Below are positions 1-10,602 of a DNA stretch of 64,000 nt, in pieces. The DNA is taken from contig CP071497.1 in assembly GCA_017354895.1 (NCBI GenBank), positions 1,674,001-1,738,000 on the forward strand. The letters are read 5' to 3'. Origin of the DNA: Podospora comata. Lineage: Eukaryota > Ascomycota > Sordariomycetes > Sordariales > Podosporaceae. The position numbers were made by a program, and so were the translations under genes. A model generated the notes under the pieces. The model ran no database searches. It had not been told where the DNA came from and saw nothing but the letters and a program-made list of their open reading frames with translations. Positions within the stretch are counted from its first letter, which is position 1, and each line of letters begins with the position of its first letter.

Positions 1-323
1 GCGGAATCCCGCTTTGAGCGTGTCCTGGAGGATTCGCGAGAGCTCTGGAGACGTGGCGTAGAAGCCGACATGGGCCGCTTCGTAACGGATCGCAAATCGT
101 AGGGATTTGTAATGCTCTTGGGGTCGGATAACCGTCGAGGATCGATTTGGCCGTCATCGAGCCCAATTTCTTCAAAGTGACTAACATCGGCAAGCACACT
201 GCAGTCGTCCGAGGCAATGGAGCTGAGGGAAGAGGATTTCGAGGATTTGGAGGCCGTCATGCCCGGAGGCGAACCTGGACCGGGCAGGACGGCATCATGA
301 ACGGGTCTCTCATGGATCATCAT
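1..323 (-). CDS. Hypothetical protein, 5' end only (cut by window edge)
   Basis: An open reading frame runs on the minus strand from position 323 off the left edge, with no stop. The first Met is at 323; an alternative Met at 260 gives a more protein-like start (MTASKSSKSSSLSS). The visible part, about 86-107 residues, is Ser/Thr-rich and then acidic (DVSHFEEIGLDDG), followed by basic Ser/Arg-rich sequence (SRESSRTRSKRDS). This looks like a disordered N-terminal region rather than a catalytic domain. I do not recognise the family. The frame closes upstream at a TAA near 385, which limits how far the first exon can extend without an intron. Confidence 0.6.
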   Translation of the reverse strand, partial: MMIHERPVHDAVLPGPGSPPGMTASKSSKSSSLSSIASDDCSVLADVSHFEEIGLDDGQIDPRRLSDPKSITNPYDLRSVTKRPMSASTPRLQSSRESSRTRSKRDS

Positions 324-2876
324 CTTGGCATGATCCACCAACAAGACCGATGTCGATATGCGAATTGGAAGGTTTTATTGTTTGGTTTCCTGAAGTCGAG
401 AGTATGGATGCGACGGGAAGCGTCGCAGTGTAGTCGTTTCGGAGCCAACCGCTGGATTGACGATATGGCGCACGACGTCTGAGCGGCAAACCCCTGAAAT
501 GCCGAGCAGATGTCTCACGATAGGGTTTGGGTCGAAGAGCGATTGGGCGACAGGAACAAACAAACGTGGCGCGCGACTCGGCTCGGAACAAAAAGCAGCA
601 GCTGGTGATATATTAACTACTCCGGTACGCAGGATGCTGTGAACGATTGATTTTCTTCGTATTATGCTGCGGGCGGCTGCAATAACTATTATGTAGCGAA
701 TGTCGTGGTTGTGTGGTGTGGTGTGGTGCTATGGTGGTGGCTGGTGTGGGTGTGAGATGAACGAGTGTCTGGCCGACGTCGAGGAGACGGACGGGCCTAT
801 TGTTTGTTAAAGGGGAAAAAAAGAGCGACGTGTTGAGGGAATCAGGAATCAGAAATCAGGAATCAGGAAATCAGGATGGAGAGAAGGAAAAAAACGAGTC
901 AAGATGCGGTGGGCGATGGGCGCGCAAATGACGAAGAAACTAACGGCGCAAGCGAGAAGGGGGTAAGAAAGCGCGGGTCCGGAAATCAGACCTGGCATCA
1001 AATGTGGGGCACAGCCTATGAAAAGCTGCCGCGAGCATCTCCCAAGATGAGCTAAAACCAAGGCACAAAGGGAAGCCAGGAACCGGTATCTCGATTGAGA
1101 GAGTCGTGATATCAGATGCAGACATTTCCCTGTGTTGTTAGAGATAAGCGTGAAAATGCTCCAATCCGGTTGCGACCGCCATCTGATATCATTCTTCCAT
1201 CCGTCCATCCTTCCGGCCATGGTGGACAAAAACACCGGCCACGGTTAATACCCAACGGTACAAGCTGAACAGGCGACGGTGCCCCCGCCAGTAAAGTCAT
1301 GACTTGTACTGCCTCCCCGGAACAGCGTACCCAGACCAGGCCCATGCAGAGCCACTTGTGCACTCCCGATTCATGAAGATATTCGGAGTCAGTCAGCGGC
1401 CTGCTCTGTTCCCTCCCCACCAACAAGGCCACCGACAGCAGAGGTTGTGAAACAGGTGTGGGAGCAACGGTGAGGTGCGGAAACACTGTGGCTTGCAGCT
1501 TCACCACTCTGCCCGCAGGCCGGCTGTGGCGTCCGGATGCTCTCCATGAGGGAACACCCTCATTTCTCACCCCCAATCTCGATGCATTTCCCACTCTGTA
1601 GAAAATGTAGAAAAAGTGGACTGCAACTTCGTCAACAGAAATGCACCTTGAATATCTCCATTTTGCTTTTCTTCTTTGTTTTTTTTTCTTTTTTTCTCAT
1701 CGTTCTAGAATTGTGAGATGGAGCAATCGATCGGGGCCTGGAAATGAAGGAGGGGCGCGCCTAATCTCTGGACAGGGCCTGTGGCGGGGAAGACGTTGTT
1801 TGGGGATTTGGTGGTTTTATGCCACCGCCAGGCACAGCACCACAGAAACATCGCGCATAAACCGCAACGCCTTTCCACATTCCAGGGTCCCCCTCCATCT
1901 CCAACTCCCCGCGTCTCACGGTTGGCAACTTACATGTCGCACAGTAGGCCGGTCGGTTCGGTTGAGGTTGATGATCCTCGGGAGCTGATCTCGGGGGAGC
2001 AACCCGGGATTGCTGCGGTAGCAAGCAAACGGATCTCGCCGGTATCACCGTCTCGCCCACGATATCCACACTTCGGGCCCCGATTATTTTCAGCTCCTTT
2101 TGAGTTTGGCCACTGTTTCGCTCCACCGGCTTCAGTTGCTTTTACTAGTCGAAGGTCCTTCTCCACGATGGCTTCATGCAACGTTTGTCTGGTGTCACTC
2201 TGAAAAAGACGTTTTATATCAACGTCCTTTTTCTCATTTCTTTTTCACCTTTTCCTTTTTGCCAGCCCTCTCGTGTCACCGTTTTCTTGCAACCAAGCAA
2301 AGTTGCTGATTTTGCAAAACTTAGCTCCCGGCTGGGCAAGCGGCATTACTCTAGAGAACCCACTGCTAGCTCTTGGCGACAATGACGGCTTCATCCATGA
2401 AGCATCTTCTGAACAAAGCTGTCAGGCATAACTGACTTGGTAGTTATCTAAGCTAAGTGTCGGCAGGTGTTGGACTGGCCACTGGATGCTATTTCCAAAG
2501 TCCCTTGGTTTTACCTATCTGAAGGCACATAGCCTACTTCTCGACTCTTTGCTGTCTTGATCTTACTGGAGCCCCTGAACCCGCCATGAGCAGAACAAAA
2601 GTAGCGGAGACTATTGCTCCTGCATGGACCCAACGACGTCACAAGATGATATGGGATCAGAGGAACAGTGTAGAGGAAGGAGCAACCCTTTGTCAGTTTG
2701 CCAGGTCACCGAGTGGCCCCGTGATGCTCTTCGTTTGAGTCGCTCCAAGGCCGCATCTCAAAAGATGGTCGACCAGCTTCCTCCTGGCTATTCAAGCCAT
2801 GACTTTTCCTCTCCTCAACAACCTGCCCTCCAGAAACACAACCAGCCCATCCAACACCTGCAGAGCAAACCTCAAG
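324..2876. other. Intergenic region, no gene seen
   Basis: About 2.5 kb with only short overlapping open frames on both strands and no recognisable domain. It holds a GTGTG-rich stretch near 710-755, a short AATCAGG tandem repeat (839-875) and pyrimidine-rich tracts at 1670-1700 and 2220-2270. It probably contains the promoters of the left-edge gene and of the gene starting at 2877. Confidence 0.5.
839..875. repeat. Short AATCAGG-type tandem repeat
   Basis: Five imperfect copies of a 7-8 nt unit (AATCAGG / AAATCAGG) lie head to tail. It is a simple low-complexity repeat in intergenic DNA with no evident function. Confidence 0.7.
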
Positions 2877-3506
2877 ATGTTCGCCTCTGTCAACACGCTT
2901 GCCATCGGGCTCTTCGCCCTCACCACCTCCTTGACCAGCGCTTAAGGAGGCCCGGGCTTCGAGAAATTCCACAACTTTTCCAAGACCTGCACCAACATCA
3001 CCCTTGATGGTTACGGTCTTTCAGCTGACTGCACACCCCTTGACCCCTCCAAGCCTTTGGTCAAAAACCCCATTACCGTGCTCGACTTCTGCGTTGGTTT
3101 CAACGACACCACTATGAAGCTCGCGGCCTCCATATATGGCAAGCTCAGCAGAGACTGCGACAAGTGCATCCTGACTGCCGATCCTGGGGCTATTCTGCAG
3201 TGCGAGTGCGAGTTCTGGGACACGAACGAGGAGAAGTACGCGACCAAGAATGTGACAGGGGATCTGGGTAAGTTGTTATTTTCTCTCTCTTCCAGACCTT
3301 GAATCGTGAAGACACTCACGACCAAAGGTTGCTAACAAAGTAAACTTACAACAGACACTGTCTTCATCAACTATGACGGTACTATGTCATGCGTCGGGAC
3401 TGAAACAGAGAGCACACCCGACGACTGGACCACTACTCTTACACCCACCGCCTTCCCCACGACTTTTGCTACCTCGACTACTGAAATCAGCACCCAGTCG
3501 AAATGA
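2877..3506 (+). pseudogene. Secreted cyanovirin-N-like (CVNH) protein gene interrupted by a stop
   Basis: Model: join(2877..3267, 3355..3506), 180 codons plus stop, with an 87-nt GTAAGT...ACAG intron. The first 22 codons read as a clean signal peptide ending in TSLTSA. The next codon is TAA (2943-2945). The same frame then continues with a CVNH-like pattern: an FSKTCTNITLDG motif, a second Cys after LSADC, and a late YDGTMSCVG motif, ending in a Thr/Ser-rich tail. CVNH proteins are small secreted sugar-binding lectins in fungi. The stop is one C-to-T change from CAA in a CpA context, as RIP or deamination would produce, but a sequencing error or allelic variation is equally possible. Restarting downstream would lose the signal peptide. 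The family call rests on motif resemblance only. The neighbours (unidentified gene to the left, desaturase to the right) give no functional clue. Confidence 0.55.
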
Positions 3507-5328
3507 GATGGATGCGGGCATTTGGAAACAAGGGGGAAAAGTTCGGCTGTGCTGGACTCACATCAACCAGACTGGCTTTGGTGCCTAGGTAGGTAGTTAG
3601 GTCTGTAACTGGTACTTGGTCAGCAAGATGCAGTGTCTTGCTTTCTCTCATCATTCGCAATTCAACAGTAGGTTGGCATCCGGGTGTCTGGCTCCTGTGA
3701 ATCGACTTCACCATTGTGAAGATAACAGCGTTCAGGCAATCACCGGAAACCCAACCCATCCTTCTCACACAGGCCTTTATTTCCCCTTCACCTTCCCTGT
3801 CACTTACATCCCTCCACGTCTACCTGAGTATGCCCTTTCACATTCAACCAAACACTGAACCTCAAGTGCCAGGCATGACGACAGACCCCCCATTTATCAA
3901 CAACAACGAACCAACCCCCTTTCCAGCCCAGAACAGTCTAAATAACAACCGGCAGACCAACAATCATCTTCCACACCCCAAGAGATCAAAATTGCCATAC
4001 AAGCTGTGCCACATACCCCAAACACGCGTACCAAAAGACTCCCACCCCCAATCACCAAACCAACCGACAAGACCGGACCCTCGGTGTTGCTAAAGTTCTC
4101 CGTTCCTTGGCCAATTTTCTACTTCACTCCTTCCCACCTTGGTTCCGAAATCTCGGACTTCTCTTCGGTGATTTGGGTTTTTTGACGCATGGTTGACTTC
4201 TTAGCTGACTGTCCATACGTACTCGGAAATAATGTTCCCAGCCCCAAAACTCAAATCCCACAAGATCTACCTGCTTCGCAAAAACCACCATGGTGCAATA
4301 AACTACTATAGATAAAAGCTCCTAATTGTTCCTCAACATACCTATATGCACATACCCCATCCCCTGTAAAGTGCCCTTTTTCCAGCCACACCCAAGCAGT
4401 TTCAGCTAACAGTCATGACTTCACCAACGTAACCCCAATCCTGAAGAAGAAATATCGTGACCCATCCCGGACTCAAGGTATACAAGGTCCAGCGCTCCCC
4501 CAACAAATAAGGTTTCTCTTTCTTTAGTACCTAGCATGCAAAAATTTCCAAGTTTTCCTGCTTGTATCCCCCAAAAAGGTTTCCGGAACGGACGGAGTAA
4601 GTCACTCGCATGAACCTCCTACATTTGCCCTTTCCCCGCACTTGATACATCCTTAACCTGCTTCCCAACACCACTTCCTTGAATTCTTATACCAGGTTTT
4701 GGGACATCATAACCCATACCATCTCGTTGTTTTCTAACAACCTCACCTCACACATATCACTTTACAGTTTAACACAATTATTTTACGTTCAAAATATTTC
4801 TCTTTAACTCCCCTCATCATGTAAGCCCCGTCTCGTGTCTAATCATCTATTTATTGTCTTGCCAGACTCTCCTTGTCTTTTTGGACAATCTTGCTTCTTG
4901 TCTTGTCACGCGTTTCCCGCCAGACCAAATAAACAGAATAGCATAAATCACCGCTATCAACAGTCGAGTCAACGAGAAACGCCGTCCTTTGCCTGAAGCG
5001 CCGCCACTCAGCCCTGTTCCAGCACAGCGTGGGAACTTTTTGAAAGCCACAAACGAGAAAAAATAAAACTCCGAGTCGGTCCCAACGAAAAGTCATTGGG
5101 ATAATGCTTGGTGTCCGCTCAGGCTAGTCCAGTCCAGGAAAGAGGGGCGTAGAGATGTTGCGTTTGGCCTGAAAGCAATGGAACACCTCGCTAGGTACGG
5201 CGTGGAAAGGTCGGGAATGATGATAATATATACAGGAGCTCCCCTCTTTTACAACTCCGAGTCATGGCTGAAGGATCGGGGTAGAGAGAGCAGTAACTTT
5301 AGTTGAGTTCCCCATCAACCATACTCAC
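3507..5328. other. Intergenic region, no gene seen
   Basis: About 1.8 kb between the CVNH-like gene and the 3' end of the desaturase gene. The longest open frame (3716-4093, plus) is Pro/Asn/His-rich low-complexity translation with no domain, and I do not call it. No RNA gene was seen. Confidence 0.5.
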
Positions 5329-6829
5329 TCACTTGGCAACAGGAGCGGCAATCTTCGCAGGCGCGGTACCAAGACCGTTGCGGTTACGGAAGAAGAGAAC
5401 ACCCTTGGCGGGACCCTCGGCACCCTCGGTGGGCTCAACCCACTGGCACCAACGAGCAGCCTTCCACATGGACTTGATGAAGCCAACGGGGCCGTCCTTG
5501 ACATCGGCGCGGTAGTGCTTGCCCATGACGGGCTTGATGGCCTCGGTGGCCTCGTCGGCGTTGTAGAAGGGGATGGTGCTGACGTAGTGGTGGAGGACGT
5601 GGGTCTCGATGATGCCGTGGAGGAGGTGGCGGCCGATGAAGCCAAACTCACGGTCGATAGTGGCGGCGGCGCCCTTGACAAAGTCCCACTCCTCCTCGGT
5701 GTAGTGGGGAAGCGAGGGGTCGGTGTGCTGGAGGAAGGTGATGGCAACTGTTGCTTCGTTAGCACAAAATTCCCTTTCTGGGCCACGATTCGAGATCAAA
5801 CTTACCGAGCCAGTGGTTGACCCACATGTAGGGGAGGAAGTACCAGACAAACATGTTGGCGGTGCCGAACTGCTTGCAGAGGTACACCAGAATGGAGATG
5901 GTGCAGGCAATACCAATGTCGCTCATGATGATAGCCCAGGCATCACGGTTCTCATACAGAGGGCTGCGGGGATCGAAATGGTTGACCCCGCCGCCGAAAC
6001 CGTTCTTCTTGCCCTTGCCACGGCCCTCTCTGTGCCTCTCGTGGTTGTTGTGTCCGGTAACGTTGGTGAGGAGGTAGTTCCACCAGCCGATGGCCTGCTG
6101 GCCAACCAAGTGGATCAAAGTAACGATGGGAGTCTCCTCGGCGAGCTCATGAAGCTCATGGACCATCTTGCCGAGGCGGGTGGCCTGCTGCTCGCGGGTG
6201 CGGGGAAGGAAAACCATGTCGCGCTCCATGTTGCCGGTGGCCTTGTGGTGCTTGCTGTGGCTCAGCTGCCAGCTGTAGTAGGGGACCAAGAGAGCAGAGT
6301 GAAGGAACCAGCCGGTCACGTTGCAGACAGTCTTGGAAGCGGAGAAGGCACCGTGGCCGCACTCGTGGGCAAGGACCCAGATGCCGGTACCGAAGAGACC
6401 CTGGAGGAAAGTGTAGACACCCCAGAGGACCACGCGGGCAGCCTTGTTGGGGACGTACTCGGGGGTCACAAAGTTGTGCCAGAGGTAGAAGGTGGTGGCC
6501 AAAAGAGCAATGTCACGGGCGACATAGCTGAAGCTGCGGAGGTTGGACCGCTCGAAGCAGTGCTTGGGAATGGCATCGCGGATCTCCTTGATGGTGAAGT
6601 CGGGGACCTCGAACTCGTTTCCGTAAGTGTCGATGAGCTTGCCGTAATTCTTCTTGGGAGCCGGGGCGTCAGTCGAGGCAAGAGACGAAAGCGAGGTAGA
6701 CGAGGCCGAGTGACGGGGAGAATCGGCGGGGGAGGGGGCGTAGCTCGAGACGGCCGAGTCGCCGTTGATAGCCTTTCTTTGAGAGGCGTTCTTCTCGGCA
6801 GCAACGCCGGAAGACTTTCCAGCAGCCAT
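5329..6829 (-). CDS. Delta-12 (oleate) fatty acid desaturase
   Basis: Model: complement(join(5329..5747, 5806..6829)), 480 aa, with one 58-nt intron (GTAAGT...CAACAG). The protein is a membrane-bound di-iron desaturase of the FAD2 type, which inserts a second double bond in oleoyl chains at the ER to make linoleate. The three histidine boxes are present in order: HECGHG near residue 155, HSKHH near 190 and HVLHH near 391. Hydrophobic segments lie between them. The N-terminus of about 70 residues is Ser/Ala-rich and probably disordered. The Met at 6829 (MAAGKSSG) was chosen because the frame upstream reads as leader-like sequence beginning at a non-ATG codon. Delta-12 rather than delta-15 is the commoner assignment, but the two cannot be separated by eye. 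The 5' flank is long and gene-free. Confidence 0.9.
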
Positions 6830-8944
6830 GGCGAGGGATGTCGCACGAGTAATTGGACGAATTGGAGAAGATGGATGCTGAGGAAGAACAGCTCCGGGTA
6901 GTACACCGTGTGCAAGAACAGCAGCAACGGGCGGAAGGGAGAGAGGAAGAAGAAAAAAAGGAAGGGTCTGGGGCACGGGTGTTGTTAGTACGGCCGGATG
7001 GTTAATTTAGGATAGCGTCAGGTAGAGAAGGTGCCACGAACCGTTCAAAAAAAAAACAGAACCCGATCGGCCACACAGAGAGGGAAAAGAGAGGATTAGG
7101 AAGGCCAGGAGAGGAAGAGAAAAAAGAAGTCACTTCTTGGTCCGGAAATTTTCGTGTGTGTGCGGCGGTTCGGTCTCCTTATCCGTGGGTCGATATGTCT
7201 GATTTTGTTGGGACACCGCTGCTACAGAAGGACCACCCGGCACAAGTCGATACAGAATATTGCCTGCCACTGCAACCACTTTGTAGCACAGTTTGCTGTC
7301 AATGCAGGAATGCGCCTTCTCCTTATTAAGTACAAGGCTGGGAGAGCATACATAGAGTTTGCTGCTCTGCGTGAAGGTCACGTATTGGCCACCTCACCAT
7401 GGGATGAGGTGGGCAATCTCTTCTCTAGCTCATCCAGATGGCAATGTCTGGATCGATCTGGAGAGCAGAGAGCACCAGAGGTATTCACCGCCTCGCCTCT
7501 GGAGTGGGTGTGGGTGGCGGAAGACTCACATGCTAGGAACTCTTGACATTCTTTTTGCAAGCTGAGCCTGAGACAACGACGCAGTTGACCACATCTAGCA
7601 TCATGCCGAGGCCCAACCGATTGGCTGCAATTGGAAAAGGGACGGTGCTGGAGCGAACAGGAAGGCTCGAAGGCTAGTGTAGCTGATGATCGCCGTAGAC
7701 TTGCATTTTCTCTTCACGCAGTCCTCTGAATTCGAATTCCAAAGGGTGAGATGAACATTCTGCTGTGCCAGTTGCCAACGATAAGTTGATCTAGTCAAAG
7801 AAACCCTCGGCCTCGAAGTCTCAGGCGCAGTGGCAAGGCCGTCATCCCAGCCCAACCAAACGAAGAAGCACCCCGAATTGACTCGTTCTTGCTGTTTTGT
7901 TTCGTCGACAGTTCTGCAACAACAACAACAATAACAGCAAGTCCCGTCTTGTCCCTCATCGATAAGATCCGCAATGTGGGGTCCCTATTAAGGTGGTGTT
8001 GCGGGAACGGATAGGACCCACCAACCACAAATCCCAGCCAGCTGTCAGTGCATCTCCTTCTTCGTCTGAATTCAGATTCTCGACTGCGGGGGCGGGGTCT
8101 TGCCTTCTCTTTGCCAACCACCCTCTCATCATCCAGGCTGCTAGCCCTCTCCCTTTCCTTCATGTCATTAACCACCGTGTGTACCTACTCACCATCCGTC
8201 TCATCCTTCCGTCCCATCCCATAGCCCTCCCATCCCACTTCCCGGTCAAAACCACCGAGTGTTGCCCATCCACCCAAACACAACTTTTTTTATTCTCTGC
8301 CCCCTGCTTGCTGCTGGCCAGACACACAACACAAAAAATGCATGTGCAAATCTTGGCTCTGTGGACCCCCCGATTTTGTTGGGGGAGCCTAAACCCCTTT
8401 TGTTGAGTGCTTCAAAACAACCCCTGTCACCTTGCACACCCCCCTCTTTGCACCCATGATTGGCCGGACAGACGGAGGCCAAAAACCGAAAAAATCGGAG
8501 GGTTCGGAACGGAGGGGGTTTGGTGTTGAAGATCGGGAGTCCGGGGAGTTGGTTTCTAGCCCCGGATGCGACGTTCTTTCTTTTTTGAAGGTCCAGAGCC
8601 GACGCCGAGTCAAAGGCTCGGCATTTCGCCGGTGGTTTGGTTTTCCCAGGCAACGGTTGGACGTTGTCCTCACGTAGTTGTGAAAGCTTATTACCAGAGC
8701 CTCAAACTGTCTGTTCGCCCGCCTAGAAAATACATCGGATGGTTCTGGTCAGTTGTGAGGGAAGATAACTGAAACATCTTGCAAAAGCCTTTTTGGAGCT
8801 CGAGGCTCAGACATGATGGCACCAGACCACAATACCGACGTCACTTATCTCTTGTTTTGTGGATTGAGGCAGGACCGCATTCCGATCCAGACAGCGCTGA
8901 GTGTCTGGCGTCCGAGTCGTATATTTTTACGGCCTCACCCACTT
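6830..8944. other. Intergenic region upstream of the desaturase, no gene seen
   Basis: About 2.1 kb with no convincing coding sequence on either strand. It has purine- and pyrimidine-rich tracts (6950-7110, 8200-8300) and an ACA/ATA-rich patch at 7918-7938. It probably holds the desaturase promoter and 5' leader. Confidence 0.5.
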
Positions 8945-9475
8945 TTTCCGATATCTAGCCATAGTTCTAGCTATAGGTAAATTTAGTAGCGTTTAATATT
9001 TAAATAAAACAAACTATAAGAAACTATACTAAGTATTATATTTTATATTTGATAGAAAATACAATTATAGATATAGCTTAGAATATTAAGAAATAATATT
9101 TTTTTAAATTTATTATTTATAAATTATATAATTTTATAAAACTTAACTGATAGAAACTAAAACTTTCATAATAATTATTAATTAGCCTATTAACTTTAAC
9201 AGTACATATTTTGATGTAAAAGTAATATTTTTTATGTAAGTTATTTAATTATAGATACTATAAGTACTAATATTCAAGGATTATTAAAAGTTTCTTAATA
9301 CTGTAATAATGAAAGTAAATAATAAGGTTAAAATTAGATTTATAACTTTGGATAAAATTAATATTTTATTTAGATTATGAAATATTTATTAATAATATTT
9401 TTATTTGAAATAAAAATAATATTATTGCATAATAATGTTGAAATGGTAATTAAATACACAAAAACAACCACAACA
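8945..9475. repeat. AT-rich, RIP-like relic island (left block)
   Basis: Base composition changes abruptly near 8945 from about half G+C to very AT-rich DNA dominated by TA, TTA and ATAAT words, with almost no CpG or CpA, and recovers near 9475. No open frame of note survives. In Sordariomycetes such blocks are usually transposon copies eroded by repeat-induced point mutation. No element family can be named from what remains. Confidence 0.7.
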
Positions 9476-9846
9476 CTATAAATATATCATCAACAGATCC
9501 TTAAATGACCTTACCTGCGAGACAGTAGCTCGCTTGCAGGCCGCACTTCATGTAGGACAAAAAAAAGACACTATGGGCTCGCAGGCCACATAATAGGCAC
9601 CGGATTGGCCTGATCAGAGGGTGTGACGAACTCCTATCCAGAACCTCTGAAAGGGATATTAGTTGAAGGCACTTCTGAATAATCCTGATTTGGTGCAGCT
9701 AAGCAGCACACAACAAAATGTCTCAACGTAAACACAAGATACCGTGAGTACAAGCTGTGATTGCATACTGCGGAACTGTCTATCTACACCAGCCAGTTCC
9801 TCCATATATATAAGCCCAGTGCCAAGCCTGGCACTATCCTGTATCA

Positions 9847-9963
9847 ATGGACTCGACTATCGATCCTATCGATATTATCCTTTTTGGGATTGACTTTTCT
9901 GGATTGATCCTCGATCCCAATGATCCTATTCTGATTGGTCCTTGTCCCTGTGCTAATAATTAG
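9847..9963 (+). CDS. Possible 38-aa self-similar small protein (weak call)
   Basis: A 38-codon frame begins 34 bp after a TATATATAA box (9805-9813) and lies in a GC-normal patch between two AT-rich blocks. The peptide is internally repetitive, built from Asp-Pro-Ile/Asp-Ile-Ile-type units (IDPIDIILFGID, LDPNDPILIG), and ends PCPCANN. The TATA box, ATG and repetitive hydrophobic/acidic pattern are suggestive, but the frame is short and could be chance or a leftover of a repeat element. I know of no family for it. Confidence 0.2.
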   Translation: MDSTIDPIDIILFGIDFSGLILDPNDPILIGPCPCANN

Positions 9964-9984
9964 TCCGTGGTGCGCCCTGTGCCT

Positions 9985-10140
9985 CATTAAGTGTTAAATC
10001 GTAACATAAATAGACTAAAATAAAGATATTTTAAGAATAAAAAGTATAGGCTTCAATAGTGATAGTAATCAATTTATAATCATTTTAACTAAACTTTAGT
10101 TTACGAAACAAAACCTAGTATTTCTGTTAATATCTAGCGC
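9985..10140. repeat. AT-rich, RIP-like relic island (right block)
   Basis: A second, shorter AT-rich block resembles the one at 8945-9475 and has a clear compositional edge on each side. The patch between the blocks (9476-9984) has normal composition and carries an 8-bp inverted repeat (CCTGCGAG at 9514, CTCGCAGG at 9578). From 10141 to 10602 composition is normal again with no gene seen; that stretch leads into the eIF3b 3' end. Confidence 0.6.
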
Positions 10141-10602
10141 CTATAAATTTTGCTGTAGCTGAGTATACTGGCGGATACCGTAATAAGTGGGGAGGCCGTG
10201 AAAATACATGCAGGACACGGTGAAAATACAGGACTCGCTGGCGTCGATGAACAAAATACCCATCTCCGTGTTGATAGGTCCGCTGCATATAACATATGAC
10301 TTACAGCTATCCTTCCTAGTGGAAATTTCAGGAATCTCTAGAGTAGCACGCACCCATGATTATCATACCGATTCACACGCATGTCCCGTATCCTCATGAA
10401 CATGACATTACACCAGCCTCCTATTTTCAGAGCCCTCACTCCCCGCTACCCATGAATACAAAAGAAAAGGATTCTAGGACAACATCATCGGACGCAAAAG
10501 CCTCCCGCTTCATTTTCTTTTGCCTGCCTCGAAAAACACACATCACAAAACATGTAAACTATCGCTGAAGTAAAACAAAAAAGGACTACTTTATGCCATC
10601 TA

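Noticed and set aside
3716-4093. 125-codon plus-strand frame in the 3.5-5.3 kb gap
   Set aside because: Asn/Pro-rich low-complexity with no start context, domain or splice support.
5723-6901. 392-codon plus-strand open frame
   Set aside because: It is the antisense shadow of the desaturase gene, caused by its GC-rich third positions; no domain.
9622-9850. Possible solo LTR beginning TGTGACG with an internal TATATATAA
   Set aside because: No matching terminal CA end, target-site duplication or second copy can be shown inside the window, so an LTR call is not supported.
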